Origin: Flaccisagitta enflata
Taxonomy: Eukaryota > Chaetognatha > Sagittoidea > Aphragmophora
Length of the DNA: 64,000 nucleotides
NCBI GenBank assembly: GCA_965153355.1
Contig: OZ231127.1
Location: forward strand, 80,166,001 to 80,230,000
Reading direction: 5' to 3'
A program made the translations under genes and the position numbers. Each line of letters starts with the position of its first letter. The stretch's first letter is position 1. Below, in pieces: positions 42,667-54,323 of the stretch. A model generated the notes under the pieces. It saw nothing but the letters and a program-made list of their open reading frames with translations, was not told the DNA's origin and did not search any database.

Positions 42667-43136
42667 ACAATATGGCTGATGGTCTTGACTGCCTCCACAA
42701 CTTTGAGCGCTTCAAAATACTGCATCGCGACCTGAAGCCAGACAACATTCTCTGCATCCGAGAAAATGATAGGATAATCTGGAAGCTTGCTGATTTTGGT
42801 ATTGCCAAGTTCCTTCATCAAGATACCGTCAACCAGCACCATTTATATGCGTATATGTGTAGTATGGGAACCGAAAACTACATGGCCCCAGAGCTCTTGA
42901 ATGGCGAGAAATACGACGACACTGCCGACATGTGGTCACTGGGAGCGGTCATGTCATTTTACTGCAACAAAGGCACTCACCTATTTGCCAATGAGCAGGA
43001 GGTTCGATTGTGGCAAGGTGGTAAGTCAAGCTTGCCCTCACATTACAGCATCCCCCTGCAAGATCTGGTGGCTTCCATGTTGAATCCACGTCGGCAATTG
43101 AGGCCCAAAGCAAATGAAATTGCAAACAGGGCTAGG
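42667..43136 (+). CDS. protein kinase A, exon 2 (C-lobe)
   Basis: Starts after TTTGCTAG with two bases that complete the phase-1 codon from 26932 (giving Asp117). Residues 117-273 carry the catalytic loop HRDLKPDN (136-143), KLADFGIAKF with Asp159 binding Mg, GTENYMAPELL, the DMWSLGAV helix and RPKANEIANRAR. HRDLKPDN indicates Ser/Thr specificity; all catalytic residues are present. The last donor, AGG|GTGAGT, is phase 0, exactly as in kinase B. Without splicing there the frame adds 22 residues and stops at 43205. No third exon was found before kinase B starts. The intron before this exon is 15.7 kb. Confidence 0.88.
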
Positions 43137-43404
43137 GTGAGTTTCTACTCAATATGTGAGAATAGACAATTAGGCAGAGTGGCATTACATGGTCATCAAT
43201 CTTGACTGATAAAAGTGCTGAGCTATTGTGCGTCAAAGCTTCATTCTTATGATCAGAAGAATTTTTTCTTAGAGCACTATACTTGATGTTGTATGTGTCA
43301 AAATTTCATCGGTCTAGGTTATTTATTGTTAACAAACTCACATTGAACTCATTCAAGTATCTACAGCTTAAGCAAAATTGAATAATTGCCAACAATAGTG
43401 TCTT
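43137..43404. other. short stretch downstream of kinase A exon 2
   Basis: Contains the 22-codon read-through to the stop at 43205. No CD225-like tail exon is visible here. Confidence 0.5.
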
Positions 43405-43690
43405 TTAGTCGCGTGAATGCGACTCGACAAGTTGGTCTGTCAGTTGGTCAGTTGAACAGTTAGTAACCGTCGGTTACTGATGTTTTTGAATTCTTGACTT
43501 GATAACAATCACTCTTACTTTAGGGGACTATAGGGTACTTCAGGGTACCTAAGGGCAATTTAGGGTACTTAAGGTACTCAAGGAACCTAAGGAACTTTAA
43601 AGTACTTAAGGGTACTTATGGGTATTTTAGGGTATTTTTGGGTACTGAAGGGTATTCTAGGGTACATAAGGGTACTATATGGTAAGTCAA
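43405..43690 (+). repeat. family 2 end with (GGGTACTTA)n core
   Basis: Starts TTTTAGTCGCGTGAATGCGAC, then GTCAGTTGGTC and about 15 units around AGGGTACTTAAGG. The distal end is missing and a GGAAGGAAG tract follows (43697-43765). Confidence 0.75.
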
Positions 43691-43766
43691 GTAGTAAGGA
43701 AGGAAGGAAGGGAGGGAAGGTGGAAGGGAGGAAGAAATGAAGGGGAAAAGAAGAAAGGAAAGGAAA

Positions 43767-44925
43767 TAGTCACAAAGCGTTAGATGGTCAACAGTACCCG
43801 TGCCCTGCCTCTATAGGTTGGGCCTCAAAGATAGGATTTTGGCTGTAAGATGGTTGTGGTGGAAGTTGAGGGCGGAGCAGGGCAGCGGGCCTAAAGCAAA
43901 GCCCTATGCTTTCACACAGGGTAATTTTCTCCTCCTCCTTCTCCTCCTCCTCCATCCCCCCCCCCCCACCTCCAGGCCTATATATCAGCCTCGCAGCCCA
44001 TATTCCAGCCTCTAGGCCCAAATTCCTCAAGGCTGGAATTTGGGCCTCGAAGATATAATTTTGGCTAACCATGGCCAAAAAAAAAGTAAACGCTCAATTT
44101 TTTATCATTTAATTGAAAACCAGTCACACTATAAGCTTGAAATCTATGAGCTTTTTAAAGAGCTTCAAAAACTCTGCAAATCTAGACCAAGCAGAAATTT
44201 GTGACTCAAGTTGTTTAGAAATGACATAAGATTGAAGTTCAACACTCATTTTTCAAAATGCCAAAAAGAGCAGATTTCATCATCTGTGAACAAGGCACTA
44301 TTTTACTTACTTTTTCTGTAGAAGGAAGTTATGAAAAAAATGGAATAAAATTAAAGGTAAAAATGAAGTATTCTTAATTCTCTACAAGATGAAACCAAGC
44401 AAAATTCTTGATTCCGCTTTGTTTAAAGGCTGTATTAATTCAAAGTTAGTTACTCTAAAAACATTTCTAAACATATTTGAGATTTTTGAGTAGTTGTCTT
44501 TAGAATTTCATAACTTCTAGAATTTTGAGGCTAGAATGTTCAGAAAGAGCTCAAATGAAAGATCTTTCAAAGCTCTTTAAAACCATCGTAGATTTTAAGG
44601 GTTTACCATCTTTAGTTACCAAGCAATCAACAATCAAAACATTGCGTCTACTTTTTTTTTTGCCATGGTTATAAGATGGGATTTGGGCCTTGAGGTTGGG
44701 ATTTGGACCACAGGACTGGGATTTGGGCCTCGAGGCTGGGATATAGATATGTACCGATCTAAATGTATATATATATATGGGCTTCGAGGCTGAGATATGA
44801 GCCTGGAGGTGGGAGTGGGGGGGGGAGTATGGAGAAGGGGGAGAAGGAGGCGAAGGAGAAGGAGGAGAAAGTTTCCTTGTGTGAAAGCATAGGTCATCAA
44901 CCCCTTTGAACCGCTGCCCAAAACG
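43767..44925. mobile_element. FB1 copy split by a Tc1-like MITE
   Basis: Left AGTCACAAAGCGTTAGATGG and GAGCAGGGCAGCGGG; cores of CCTCGCAGCCCATATTCCAG and GGGATTTGGGCCTYGAGG types on the two sides; right GTGTGAAAGCATAGGTCATC and CCGCTGCCC. The MITE at 44068-44669 separates the halves. Confidence 0.75.
44068..44669. mobile_element. Tc1/mariner-like MITE, ACCATGGC ends, copy 1
   Basis: Ends ACCATGGCCAAAAAAAAAGT and inverse, flanked by TA. Related copies lie at 46706-47679 and 50964-51555. The AAAGAGCTT..AAACTCTGCAAATCTAGA region is shared, inverted, with the copy at 50964. Confidence 0.85.
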
Positions 44926-45029
44926 GAAGGAAAATGTTTTGTTTCTTAACCGTAAGAGTTACAAATGCCAGTTTGGTAAATCATTGTAAAAGATTTTTTT
45001 AACAAATTTCGTCGTTTTCTTTTTTTTTA

Positions 45030-45150
45030 GGTGCGACAAAGCACCTCTATAACTGGCTCTGTCCGTCGGTCGGTTGGTCGGTTGGTCGGTCTGTAACGCA
45101 TTCGTTCGACGATCAACACGTCGCACCTTATTGGCCTACTTGGCCTTGTT
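45030..45150 (+). repeat. family 2 variant with GGTGCGAC ends
   Basis: TTTTTTAGGTGCGACAAAGCACC, GTCGGTCGG tract, AACACGTCGCACCTTATTGG and TTGGCCTTGTT. A short complete copy with a different hairpin. Confidence 0.75.
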
Positions 45151-45187
45151 CATCAAAATGTTTGGCAAATTAGTGATTTCCTCTCTA

Positions 45188-45415
45188 TAGTTACCACCTC
45201 GCAACTTTATAAAATGCTTTGTCCATCTGCCTGTCCGTCCATCCGTCCGTCCATCTGTTTGTCCGTCAGAGGTCATCGAGTTGAAAAGTGGGAAAACGAG
45301 CGTTTTAGATACTTTTTGTGTCTGGTTGAGTTTGGGGGGTGGGTTGGGGTGCGGATGGGGGTTGAATGTTCCTGCCCACCCGTCTGCAACGATATTATGA
45401 CTCCGCGTCACTTGT
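45188..45415 (+). repeat. family 3 copy
   Basis: CTCGCAACTTTATAAAATGC, GTCCGTCCATCC tract, then CCCACCCGTCTGCAACGATA and GACTCCGCGTCACTTGTT. Inverse of 46411-46640 in block order. Confidence 0.75.
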
Positions 45416-45801
45416 TGACAGTTAGAGCAACATCATATCATCTTTCATTTGAGACCAATCTGGCATGTGTAGCTGAATTAGCAATGAGGGCAATTTAAAG
45501 AAGAATTGCCTGGTTAAACAACAATTTTTCTTTCATCTACCTCTTAAACAGTTGACATAAAAGGAAAAATACTAGACCTAAATCTATGAAATCTTTATAC
45601 AAAAAATGTCAATCAATGCTCTTTAAGGAAAAATTGATTTCAGATGACGCATCTGCTAAAATTAAGAATCTTCAAAGCGAGGTTGATGGCTGTGTAGTTA
45701 AAAACTGATGATGGTTGGACCATGATGATTATTTTCATGCAGCCAAAAAAGGTGAAAATATTCTAAAAAGTAACTTGTCACTTACGTTCCAGACAATCAC
45801 G
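45416..45801. other. upstream region of kinase B
   Basis: Contains the candidate 3' splice site TTACGTTCCAG (45782-45792) just before the ATG. An open frame reaches back to 45715, but the acceptor and the shared CACGATG start context with kinase A favour the later ATG. Confidence 0.5.
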
Positions 45802-46174
45802 ATGCAACTCAGTGGATCTGTTTCACCAACTCCATTGGATGCTCAGCCAACAAGTTTAGGCGCCTACTCAGTAGACAAACATCTAGGAGGAGGCGCATTT
45901 GGCAACGTTTACCAAGTGGAGAAAAATGGCGAAAAGTTTGCATTGAAAGTCGTCGCAAATGTCAATGAGGGGGCGATAAATGAAGTGGTGATCCTACAAC
46001 AAGTCCAACACGCAAATATCGTCACTTACTTTGAATCGTTTCTGGATAATTACAAACTTTGCATTGTTATGGAGCTGGCTGAGTGTACCTTGTCGTCGTA
46101 CGTGGAGCAAAACGGAATACTAACGAGTTGGGACACCATTGAAGGAACGGAAAAGAGTGTCTACCTATTCCTAG
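45802..46174 (+). CDS. protein kinase B, exon 1 (N-lobe)
   Basis: ATG at 45802, nine bases after CCAG. Residues 1-21 are a Ser/Pro/Thr-rich leader; the N-lobe follows with glycine loop GGGAFGNVYQV (29-39), Lys49 in FALKV, helix-C Glu61 in NEVVILQQVQH and hinge VMELAE. It ends LFL plus one base at CTAG|GTAAGA (phase 1). It is clearly a paralogue of exon 1 of kinase A: same exon boundary, same short beta3 to helix-C loop and same wording around FESF and CIVMELAE. A 1.9-kb intron, mostly one MITE and one family 3 repeat, leads to exon 2. Confidence 0.9.
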
Positions 46175-46410
46175 GTAAGACATCCAATATTGCAAAAGCA
46201 AATGCTTTAACTGCTACCTTCGCCAAAAAAAAATGCGACACCCTAGCAATGCAATGATATGATTACTCAATTTGGTAATTGAGAGAGTTTGTGAGTCAAG
46301 TAATTTTTTTTCATAAAGAACAAACCAGGCTGCGAATCTAAAATGCAATTTCTATCGCATTGCTTCATTTTTCATTTGTCCACAGCTTTTTTCAAGCCTA
46401 TGATTTGAAA

Positions 46411-46640
46411 ACAAGTGACGCGGGGTCACAATATCGTTGCGGATGGCTGGGCAGGGGCATCCAACCCCCATCCACACCCCAACCCACCTCCAGCGCTCAA
46501 ACATACACAGAAAGTATTGAAAACGCTAGTTTTCAACTGGATCACCATGACGGACCGACGGACCAACAGACCAACGAACGGACGGACGGACGGACGGACG
46601 GACAAAGCCTCTTATAGAGTTGCGTGTCCGCAACTAAAAA
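46411..46640 (-). repeat. family 3 copy (inverted) in kinase B intron 1
   Basis: AACAAGTGACGCGGGGTCAC, GGGCAGGGGCATCCAACCCC, (GGAC)n, then TATAGAGTTGCGTGTCCGCA, ACTAAAA. The GTTGCG..CGCAAC hairpin closes the element. Confidence 0.85.
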
Positions 46641-46705
46641 AGGTCTTCAGTTTTGCCATTTCCAAACGGATTGAGCGACAGAATCCAGATTGCACTCATC
46701 TTTTA

Positions 46706-47679
46706 ACTATGGCAAAAAAAAAAACCGAACAGTTACTTCTTTTGCTCATAAATCCTTTGAAAATTCACCCAGTGTGCTGAAATTTTTACTGAAGTTACTT
46801 TTTAGTATCATTAAGCATCACTGAAAAAATCAATGACCTGCTCTAAATAGTTTGAGAATTATAGATTTTTTAAAAGTGCTTGTCAGAAGATAAGAAATTC
46901 AATGTACACACATAAGAATTTACTAAGAATGAATAAACAAACTTAAAAAAACCATACTAAATCTAGTCCGATTTTGATGAAATTTGAAGTGGAAGTAGAC
47001 CACATTGTTAGCAGGCTGTGATAAAAATTTCATTACAAAACTCCGATTATTTTAGCAGAAACAGCAAGTTTTCTAAAACTTTTTTTGTGGTTTTTAGAAT
47101 GAAGTAAATGAAGATAAAATCTGAAATATAAATTGATGCTAAGGCCAGAGTTTTTTACCAATTATCATGATTTTTTAACTGGGAACTTTTGTACATATGA
47201 TTCATCTCCAGTAAAATTTTTGTGAATATTGAAGCATTTTTAGTCCCCCAAATTGCAAAAATATTCTAACAGGTAGCAGAATAAATCTTATCCTGAGCGA
47301 GCTTACAATCAACCAATATCTACCCCACTAGACTTTATCTGAGTAGATGCGAATTTTGCCTAGCATTAGTAAATATTATCATCAGACTGCAGTTCAAAAA
47401 TCATGACAAAACTCCCAAAACTTTTTGCACAATGCCAATTTGACTAAAAATGGTATCATTTTGATTTAGGATAAACATCACCTCTGGCAGTCCAAAAAAG
47501 AAGAGACTTCAGTAAAAACGTGATAACGGCTAAAGTTTTCAACGGATTTTGATGAAATTTTAACCAGACATAGCCCATATCATGGTTATCATTCACTGTA
47601 AATTTTATGCAAATTGGTCAACATCTTCATACTTTTTTGCTCTCTCAAAAGTTGTTCGGTTTTTTTTTTTTGCCATAGT
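46706..47679. mobile_element. Tc1/mariner-like MITE, ACTATGGC ends, copy 2
   Basis: Ends ACTATGGCAAAAAAAAAAAC (then CGAACA) and inverse, TA on both sides, 974 bp. No transposase frame. Confidence 0.85.
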
Positions 47680-47749
47680 TAGATTGTTCGATGTAGACTA
47701 ACTTGCTTTTCATCCCTTGGTCCTTTGGTCCATAATGATCGAGTTAGTC

Positions 47750-48010
47750 CTTGCTTCAAGGCCAAAATCTCGACTTTGAGGCCCATGTCCCATCTTTAAA
47801 GACTGTATCAGATCCTCGTGGCATGAAACTCTACCTCAAAGCCCAAATCCCTGCCCCAAGGCCCAAATCCTAGCCCCATGACTGAATTCCAGTCTTAGGG
47901 CACACAATCCGACCCAGAAATCAGTTCAGTGGCCCAAATACCAGCCTCAGAGCCCAAATCCCAGCCTGGAGGCCCATATTCTAGTCTGATGGTCCAGATC
48001 AGAGCTTAAA
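47750..48010. repeat. FB1-type core without ends
   Basis: About 12 decayed units of GGCCCAAATCCCAGCCYYRA immediately before kinase B exon 2. No GGCAGCGGCCCC end on either side. Confidence 0.7.
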
Positions 48011-48110
48011 TCGACCTCACTAGAGTGTAAAATGCTCCATGATTCCCTCTACGCCAAGGCATACCGTGTTTGGCAACGCCCTGATTATCAATCTTTCTGT
48101 AATCACCTAG

Positions 48111-48571
48111 ATCACATGGCCGATGCCCTTGACCGACTCCACAATTTTGATGGCGACAAAATTCTGCATCGCGACTTGAAGCCTGACAACATTCTCTGCG
48201 TTCGAAAAAATGGTTGGATAATCTGGAAGCTTGCCGATTTTGGTATCGCCAAGTTTATCGATCAAGACAAAGTCAATCAGTTCTACACATATACGCAAGC
48301 GGGCACATATATTTACATGGCACCAGAAGTTTTGAAAGGAGAGAGATACGACGACACCGCCGACATGTGGTCGCTGGGGGCTGTCTTGTCATTTTATTGC
48401 AACAAAGGCAAACACCTCTTCCCCAATCCACTGAGTGTCCTAGGATGGCAAGGCGGTACATCAAGCGTGTCTTCTCACTACAGCAGCGAACTGAGAGAAC
48501 TGGTGGCTTCCATGTTGAACCCGGCGCGGCAATCAAGGCCAAAAGCGAGTGAAATTGCAAACAGAGCAAGG
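48111..48571 (+). CDS. protein kinase B, exon 2 (C-lobe)
   Basis: Starts after ATCACCTAG with two bases completing Asp125. It carries HRDLKPDN (144-151, catalytic Asp146), KLADFGIAKF (Asp167), GTYIYMAPEVL, DMWSLGAV and RPKASEIANRAR, to residue 278. All key residues are present, so an active Ser/Thr kinase is expected. The donor AGG|GTGAGT is phase 0; the next phase-0 acceptor with a long open frame on this strand is at 54324. The open frame extends upstream to 48032, but homology to kinase A fixes the acceptor at 48110. Confidence 0.9.
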
Positions 48572-48589
48572 GTGAGTTTGTTCTGAATA

Positions 48590-49090
48590 GTTGCAAAAGC
48601 ATCAGATGGTCTGCGGTACCTGATGCTTCTAGGTTATTGTATGTCCAGATGAAATGGTGAGAGGAAGCGGCAGCCCTGAAGACACTGATGACCTTATGGG
48701 AAATCAAGGAGCACTTTGTGGTCTGATGGGTTCATTTGAATCTCAAGGCTTTTCAGCAGCAGCCCCGAAGGGGACGAAGTCCTGTAGAACACCAGGGACT
48801 TTTGTTCATTCGTCCATTTGTGTGTTTGTTCGTCCCCCAGGCTCTTTCAGGCCTGAAATTTGCCTTCTCAGGCCTTAAATCTGCCCTCTCAGGCCTGAGA
48901 TCTACCCTCCCAGGCCTGAAATTGGCCCTCACAGGCCTGAAATCCGCCCTCTCAGGCCTAGAATTGGCCCTCTCGGGCCTTGAATCTACCCTCACCAGCC
49001 CAAAATTTGACCTCACAGGCTGGATATTTATCCTCTCAGACCTGAAATCTCCTCTCCAGCCTGAAATCTGACCTCTCAGTAGCAAGCGAA
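48590..49090. mobile_element. FB1 copy L in kinase B intron 2
   Basis: AGTTGCAAAAGCATCAGATG, GTCTGCGGTACCTGATGC, then CCCGAAGGGGACGAAGTCCT and about 10 units of CTCAGGCCTGAAATCTGCCC. No right end. Confidence 0.78.
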
Positions 49091-49695
49091 CCTGAGCTCT
49101 GTCACAGCGCTCAAATCTTGTAGTTAGATATTGACTTTTTCTGCTTGTGGAACAAGGGTTATATACAAAAATCATAATAAATTTTTTAGTAATATAAGTG
49201 AACATACTTAACAAGACACCTTAACAAACATTCCTTGTGGACAGGTGGTCTTACAGTGAGAAAAAAAAGCCAGAAAAAACGACATATTCCTCCCCTATGA
49301 ATATCTAAATATTAACACAATTTTGACTTGATTGAACGGGTATTTATAATTGAGGTTTCATCGAGTTTCCGAGATATGTTCTAGAGGAGTAAAAATGCTA
49401 TCTGAAACTGTTTTTGTTAGAGATTTTCTCCGATGTAACACACTGTAATCATTATTTCTTTAAGGGAAGGTAAAGCAAAAAAATAAATAAAACCGCAGAT
49501 TCGATTTTGAACTGCAGAAAAGAGGACTGCGCAGAAAACGATCTTTTCTTCACTGCCATCGTTTAAGTATATTAATCTAATTTGTATGAGAATGGGTTAT
49601 GTCTAAAATCTTTTTTTACAAATAATATTACGTATAGCTTATGAAGGGATTTCCGTATGAAAATGATAATTGACATGATACAAAATTTTTGCTAC
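49091..49695. other. gene-free stretch in kinase B intron 2
   Basis: No exon or repeat end recognised. Confidence 0.4.
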
Positions 49696-49975
49696 CCCAT
49701 ACTACTCTCAGGCCATAAATCTGCCCTCTCAGATTCAAGGCCTGAGAGGGAAGATTTCAGACTGGAGAGGGCAGATTTTAGGCCAGAGAGGGCCTGGGGG
49801 GATGGACAGACAGACAAACAAACAAACGAACAAAAGTCCCCTGTGTTCTACAGGACTTCGTCCCCTTTGGGGCCGCTGCCCTGCTTCCTCTCACTCCAAT
49901 TCACAATCAACTAAGCAGGGCAACGGGTATTGCTGACCACATATTGCCCTTGGGCAACCTGTTAGCAATAGGGCT
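49696..49975. mobile_element. FB1 copy M (right half)
   Basis: Two to four CAGGCCTGAGAGGG-type units, a CAAACAAACGAAC tract, then CCCCTGTGTTCTACAGGACT, TTGGGGCCGCTGCCCTGC, GGCAACGGGTATTGCTGACC and TTGGGCAACCTGTT. Confidence 0.82.
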
Positions 49976-50138
49976 GAAATTTGAATGAGATTTGGGTCTC
50001 AGGGCACAGTTGGGATTTTGAGCCTCAAGGCTGATATTAGAGCAAAATTTCCCCGTACGTGAAAGCATAGGTCATCAGCGCTTTCGGGGCTGCTTCCGGT
50101 AAAGGACTTTTTCCTTGCGCTGACTATGGCAAAGAAAC

Positions 50139-50277
50139 AAGGCCGGATATACGGCAATCCAGTCGCGGACGGTTGGGCAGGAGCATTAATGCGAAAACCG
50201 CTCGCAATTCAAAAATGTGACGGACGGACTGACGGACCTACCAACCTACCGACCGACGTGTCCGCGACTAAAAAAAA
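50139..50277 (-). repeat. hairpin-end repeat, family 2/3 hybrid (inverted)
   Basis: AACAAGGCCGGATATACGGC, CAGTCGCGGACGGTTGGGCA, GGAC tract, GACGTGTCCGCGACTAAAAA. Family 2 distal end with a GTCGCGGAC hairpin. Confidence 0.8.
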
Positions 50278-50963
50278 CGAACAACTCGTTTTGCTTATTT
50301 CTGCTGAACCGAAAGCTTGGACAAGAGAAAATCTATGCCATAGTCTATGGTCATCTTAAAGAAAATCTTCCAAATGCGACGTTGCTGGTCTCTCCAACTT
50401 CATTCATTTAGAAATGGCGAGGGATTGAAGAAAGTTATCACTGATTGGCATTTCTCCCTACACATAATTTTAGTCTTCACGTTTTTCTTAATGATACAAC
50501 ACAGAATTGTAACAGCTACATGATATCCATAATCAAATTGAAGAGCTTCGAATTTTCTTTAAAATGGCACCAAGAACGAAATTCTTGCTCAATGCGTTTA
50601 GTTTCTATGTTACAATAAAGTAAAATTTTGAATATCCTGTAATAAAATGTCTTTGTCCTTATGTTTCTAAACAGATAAAGCTAGGACTTCTAGCAAGGTC
50701 TCATTTGAAAAATCTTTTGCAAAGCTTCAAAATGGTCTGCAATGCATTTTTGCTATGTTTTCCTATTGCTAGGGTATTCATGACCAAGAGATTGTTTCAC
50801 TGCAAGAGCTTAGAATTGGGATATTACCCTAGACTTCCACAAATGATTAGGTCAAGCGGTTTTTCAATTCTTAAGCAGAAGAATAGATGGAAAATAATTA
50901 TTGACAGTACTTTTGGTAAGCTTGATTAGCGCTCTTCTTCTTTCTTTTTTCGGGAGACTTCTA
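50278..50963. other. gene-free stretch in kinase B intron 2
   Basis: No exon or repeat end recognised. Confidence 0.4.
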
Positions 50964-51555
50964 ACAATGGCCAAAAAAAAAACCGGACGCTGTTTTTTCA
51001 TCAAGGATTGCTCAGTAACTAGGAAAGATAAACCCTTAAAATCCGTAATGGTTTCAAAGAGCTTTGAAATATCTTTCATTTGAGCTCTCACAGAACATTG
51101 CAGCGTCAGAACTTTAGAAGTTATGATGCTTTAAAGATAACCACTCAGAAATCACGAATGTGGAATCAATCTTTTAAGAATAACCAACTTTGAATCAATA
51201 TAGCTTGTAAACGAATAAGAATCATGATTTCTGCTTGATTCCATCTTGTAGAGAATTAACAATACTTCAATTTTACCTTGAATTTCATTCCATTTATTTG
51301 ATTTCTTTATTGTACACAATATGTGAAACAAAAAGTGTCTTATTCTCAGGCACAGTAATTTGCTTCTAAGAAAATCGGTGTTGAATTTCAATCTTATGTC
51401 ATTTCAAAACGACTTAAGCTAGAAGTTTCTGCTTGGTCTAGATTTGTAGAGTTTTTGAAGCTCTTTAAAATGCTCATGGATTTTAAGTAAAAAGTATGTA
51501 CAGCATTCAGTCAATCATGAAAAACTGAGCGTCCAGTTTTTATTTTGGCCACTGT
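50964..51555. mobile_element. Tc1/mariner-like MITE, ACAATGGC ends, copy 3
   Basis: Ends ACAATGGCCAAAAAAAAAAC and inverse (GTCCAGTTTTTATTTTGGCC, ACTGT), flanked by TA. The interior aligns inverted with 44068-44669. Confidence 0.82.
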
Positions 51556-51597
51556 TAGTTGTAGTTTTCTTTAAAACATGGGGGAGATTTGTTTAAA

Positions 51598-53646
51598 AAA
51601 CAAGGCCAACACCTATAAGTCGCGTGCAGGACAAAAATAACTGAACTGACCTGACTCCTTATTGTATCTTTTTATTGAAAATCAGACTTAAACGCAACCC
51701 AAAACAGACCCAAACCAGACTCAAACCAGACTCAAACCAGACTCAAACCAGACTAAAACCAGACTCAAACCAGACTCAAACCAGAATTAAACCAGACCGA
51801 AATCAGACATAAACCAGACATAAACCAGACATAAACCAGATTTAAGCCAGACTCAAACCAGACTCAAACCAGACTCAAACCAGACTCAAACCAGACTCAA
51901 ACCAGTCTCAAACCAGACTCAAACCAGACTTATACCAGACCAAAACCAGGCTCAAACCAGGCTCAAACCAGGCTCAAACCAGACTCACACCAGACTCAAA
52001 CCAGACCAAAACCAGACCAAAACCAGACCAAAACCAGACCTAAATCAGACCTAAATCAAACATAAACCAGACAAAAAACAGACATCGACCAGACCTAAAC
52101 CAGACCTAATCCAGACCTAAACCAGACATAAATCAGACACAAACCAGTCTTAAACCAGACTTAAACCAGACGAAAACCAGACGAAAACCAGACTTAAACC
52201 AGACTTAAACCATACTTAAACCGGACTTGAACCAGACTTAAACCAGACTTAAACCATACTTATCTTTAATATCATTTTAACCAGCAGACTTAAACCAGCA
52301 GACTTAAACCATTAGACCAGCAGACTTAAACCATTAGATTTAAACCAGCAGACTTAAAGCAGCTGATTCAAACCAGCAGACTTTAACCAGCAGACTTAAC
52401 CCATTAGATTTAAACCAGCAGACTTAAACCAGCAGATTTAAACCAGCAAACTTTAACCATCAGAGTTTACCTAGCAGACTTTAACCAGCAGACTTTAACC
52501 AGCAAACTTCAACCAGCAGACTTTAACCAGCAGACTTTAACCAGCAGACTTTAACCAGCAGTCTTTAACCAAAAATGACCAAAAATGACCAAAGATGACC
52601 AAAAATGACCAAAAATGATCAAAAATGACCAAAAATGACCAAAATGACCAAAAATGACGAATGATGACCGAAAATGACCAAAACAACCAAAATGACCATA
52701 AATGACCAAATATGACCAAAATGACCGAAATGACCAAAAATGACCAAAAATGACCAAAAATGACCAAAAATGACCAAAATGACCAAAAATGACCAAAAAT
52801 GACCAAAAATGACCAAAATGACCAAAAATGACCAAAAATGACCAAAAATGACCAAAATGACCAAAAATGATCAAAAATGACCAAAAATGACCAAAAATGA
52901 CAAAAAATGACCAAAAATGACCAAAGATGACCAAAGATGACCAAAATGACCAAAATGACCAAAATGACCAAAAATGACCAAAAAGGAGCATAAATGAAAA
53001 AAAAATGACCAAAATGACCAAAAATGACCAAAAATGAGCAAAATGAGCAAAAATGTCCAAAATGACCAAAAATGAACAAAAATGACCAAAAATGACCAAA
53101 TATGATCAAAATGACTAAAATGACCAAAAATGACCAAAAATGACCAAATATGACCAAAAATGACCAAAAAGACAAAAATGACCGAAGATGATCAAAAATG
53201 ATCAAAAATGACCAAAAATGACCAAAATGACCAAAATGACCAAAATGACCAAAAATGACCAAAAATGACCAAATATGACCAAAATGACCAAAATGACCAA
53301 AAATGACCAAAAATGACCAAAAATGACCAAAATGACCAAAATGACCAAAATGACCAAAATGACCAAAAATGATCAAAAATGTCCAAAAATGTCCAAAAAT
53401 GACCAAGATGACCAAAATGACCAAGATGACCAAAAATGACCAAAATGACCAAAATGACCAAAAATGACCAAAAATTACTAGAAGCAACCAATAATTCCCA
53501 AAAACAACAAAAAAATGACTCAAAATAACTCCAGACGACCCAAAAAGACGCAAAAAAGCAAAGTGTTACGGACCAACCGACAGACCGACAGACCGACCAA
53601 CCGACCGACGGAGCGGGTTGTAGAGTCGCGTGCACGCGACTAAAAA
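51598..53646 (-). mobile_element. giant family 2 element with three minisatellites
   Basis: The left end AACAAGGCCAACACCTATAA, GTCGCGTGC and the right end (GGACCAACCGACAGACC tract, GTCGCGTGCACGCGAC at 53625-53640, TAAAA) are those of the family, but the core is 1.9 kb of minisatellite: 11-bp CAGACTCAAAC units (51690-52265), 14-bp CAGCAGACTTTAAC units (52270-52565), and 9-10-bp ATGACCAAAA units (52570-53475). It lies in kinase B intron 2 and creates spurious frames of up to 338 codons of WSFLVIFGHF. Confidence 0.9.
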
Positions 53647-54323
53647 TCAGACTGCAGAATGCCATGGAAACAACCGGTTAACCTGCTACGAATGAAAAAC
53701 TGACAAACATGTTGTTTGGTTTTTATTTTTACCACAGTTATTTCTGCGGTAATAGATCTTAAAGAATTGATTTCTTTTTAATTGCCTGCTACGCTATTCG
53801 GTTGGTCGGTTGGCCAGTCTGCCATGGGTAACATTTGTCAATCAGAGTCCTGTCAAAATGCCTCCTTCATTATTTCCCCGGCTCCCTCACCCGCGGCTAG
53901 AATTGCCGCGCATTCAGCCTTGTACTCTTTAAATTGTGGACTTGCATATTTGTGAGTGGCTTTGTCCGTGATTCAGGGGTGTATATAGTTGCATGTAGTT
54001 GCATGGCTTTTGATTTCTTCCCCCCCCCCTCTAATTTTCTTCCCTACCTGGCCAGAGTTTTTTCGATTTTCTCCCCTATATGGCCCCTTCAAAGTAAGAT
54101 TTTTGTTTATCTATGGTGTTATAATGTGCTGTTGTAACTGAATATTACTTTGTACTGTCAAGAACTGTTTCCATAGCTTTTAATTTCCTTCCCCATTTTC
54201 TAGAGCTTTGATCTCATAAATATGTTACTTAAGTTAAGCCTGCAGTAATTTCCTATAAGGGTTCTTTTGTGGGCAAAAATACTAATTGTGATTAAAAAGT
54301 ATAAACTTTCATTTCTTTTTCAG
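53647..54323. other. end of kinase B intron 2
   Basis: Bases 53772-53925 look like a decayed family 2 copy (GGTTGGTCGGTTGG tract, CAGCCTTGTA end). The remainder is pyrimidine-rich and shows no exon. Confidence 0.45.

Noticed and set aside
48273-48707. 144-codon minus frame opposite kinase B exon 2
   Set aside because: Shadow of the conserved kinase exon; no family resemblance on this strand.
52537-53553. 338-codon minus-strand frame of WSFLVIFGHF repeats
   Set aside because: It is the translation of the ATGACCAAAA minisatellite in a family 2 element; overlapping frames give the same composition and there is no non-repetitive part.
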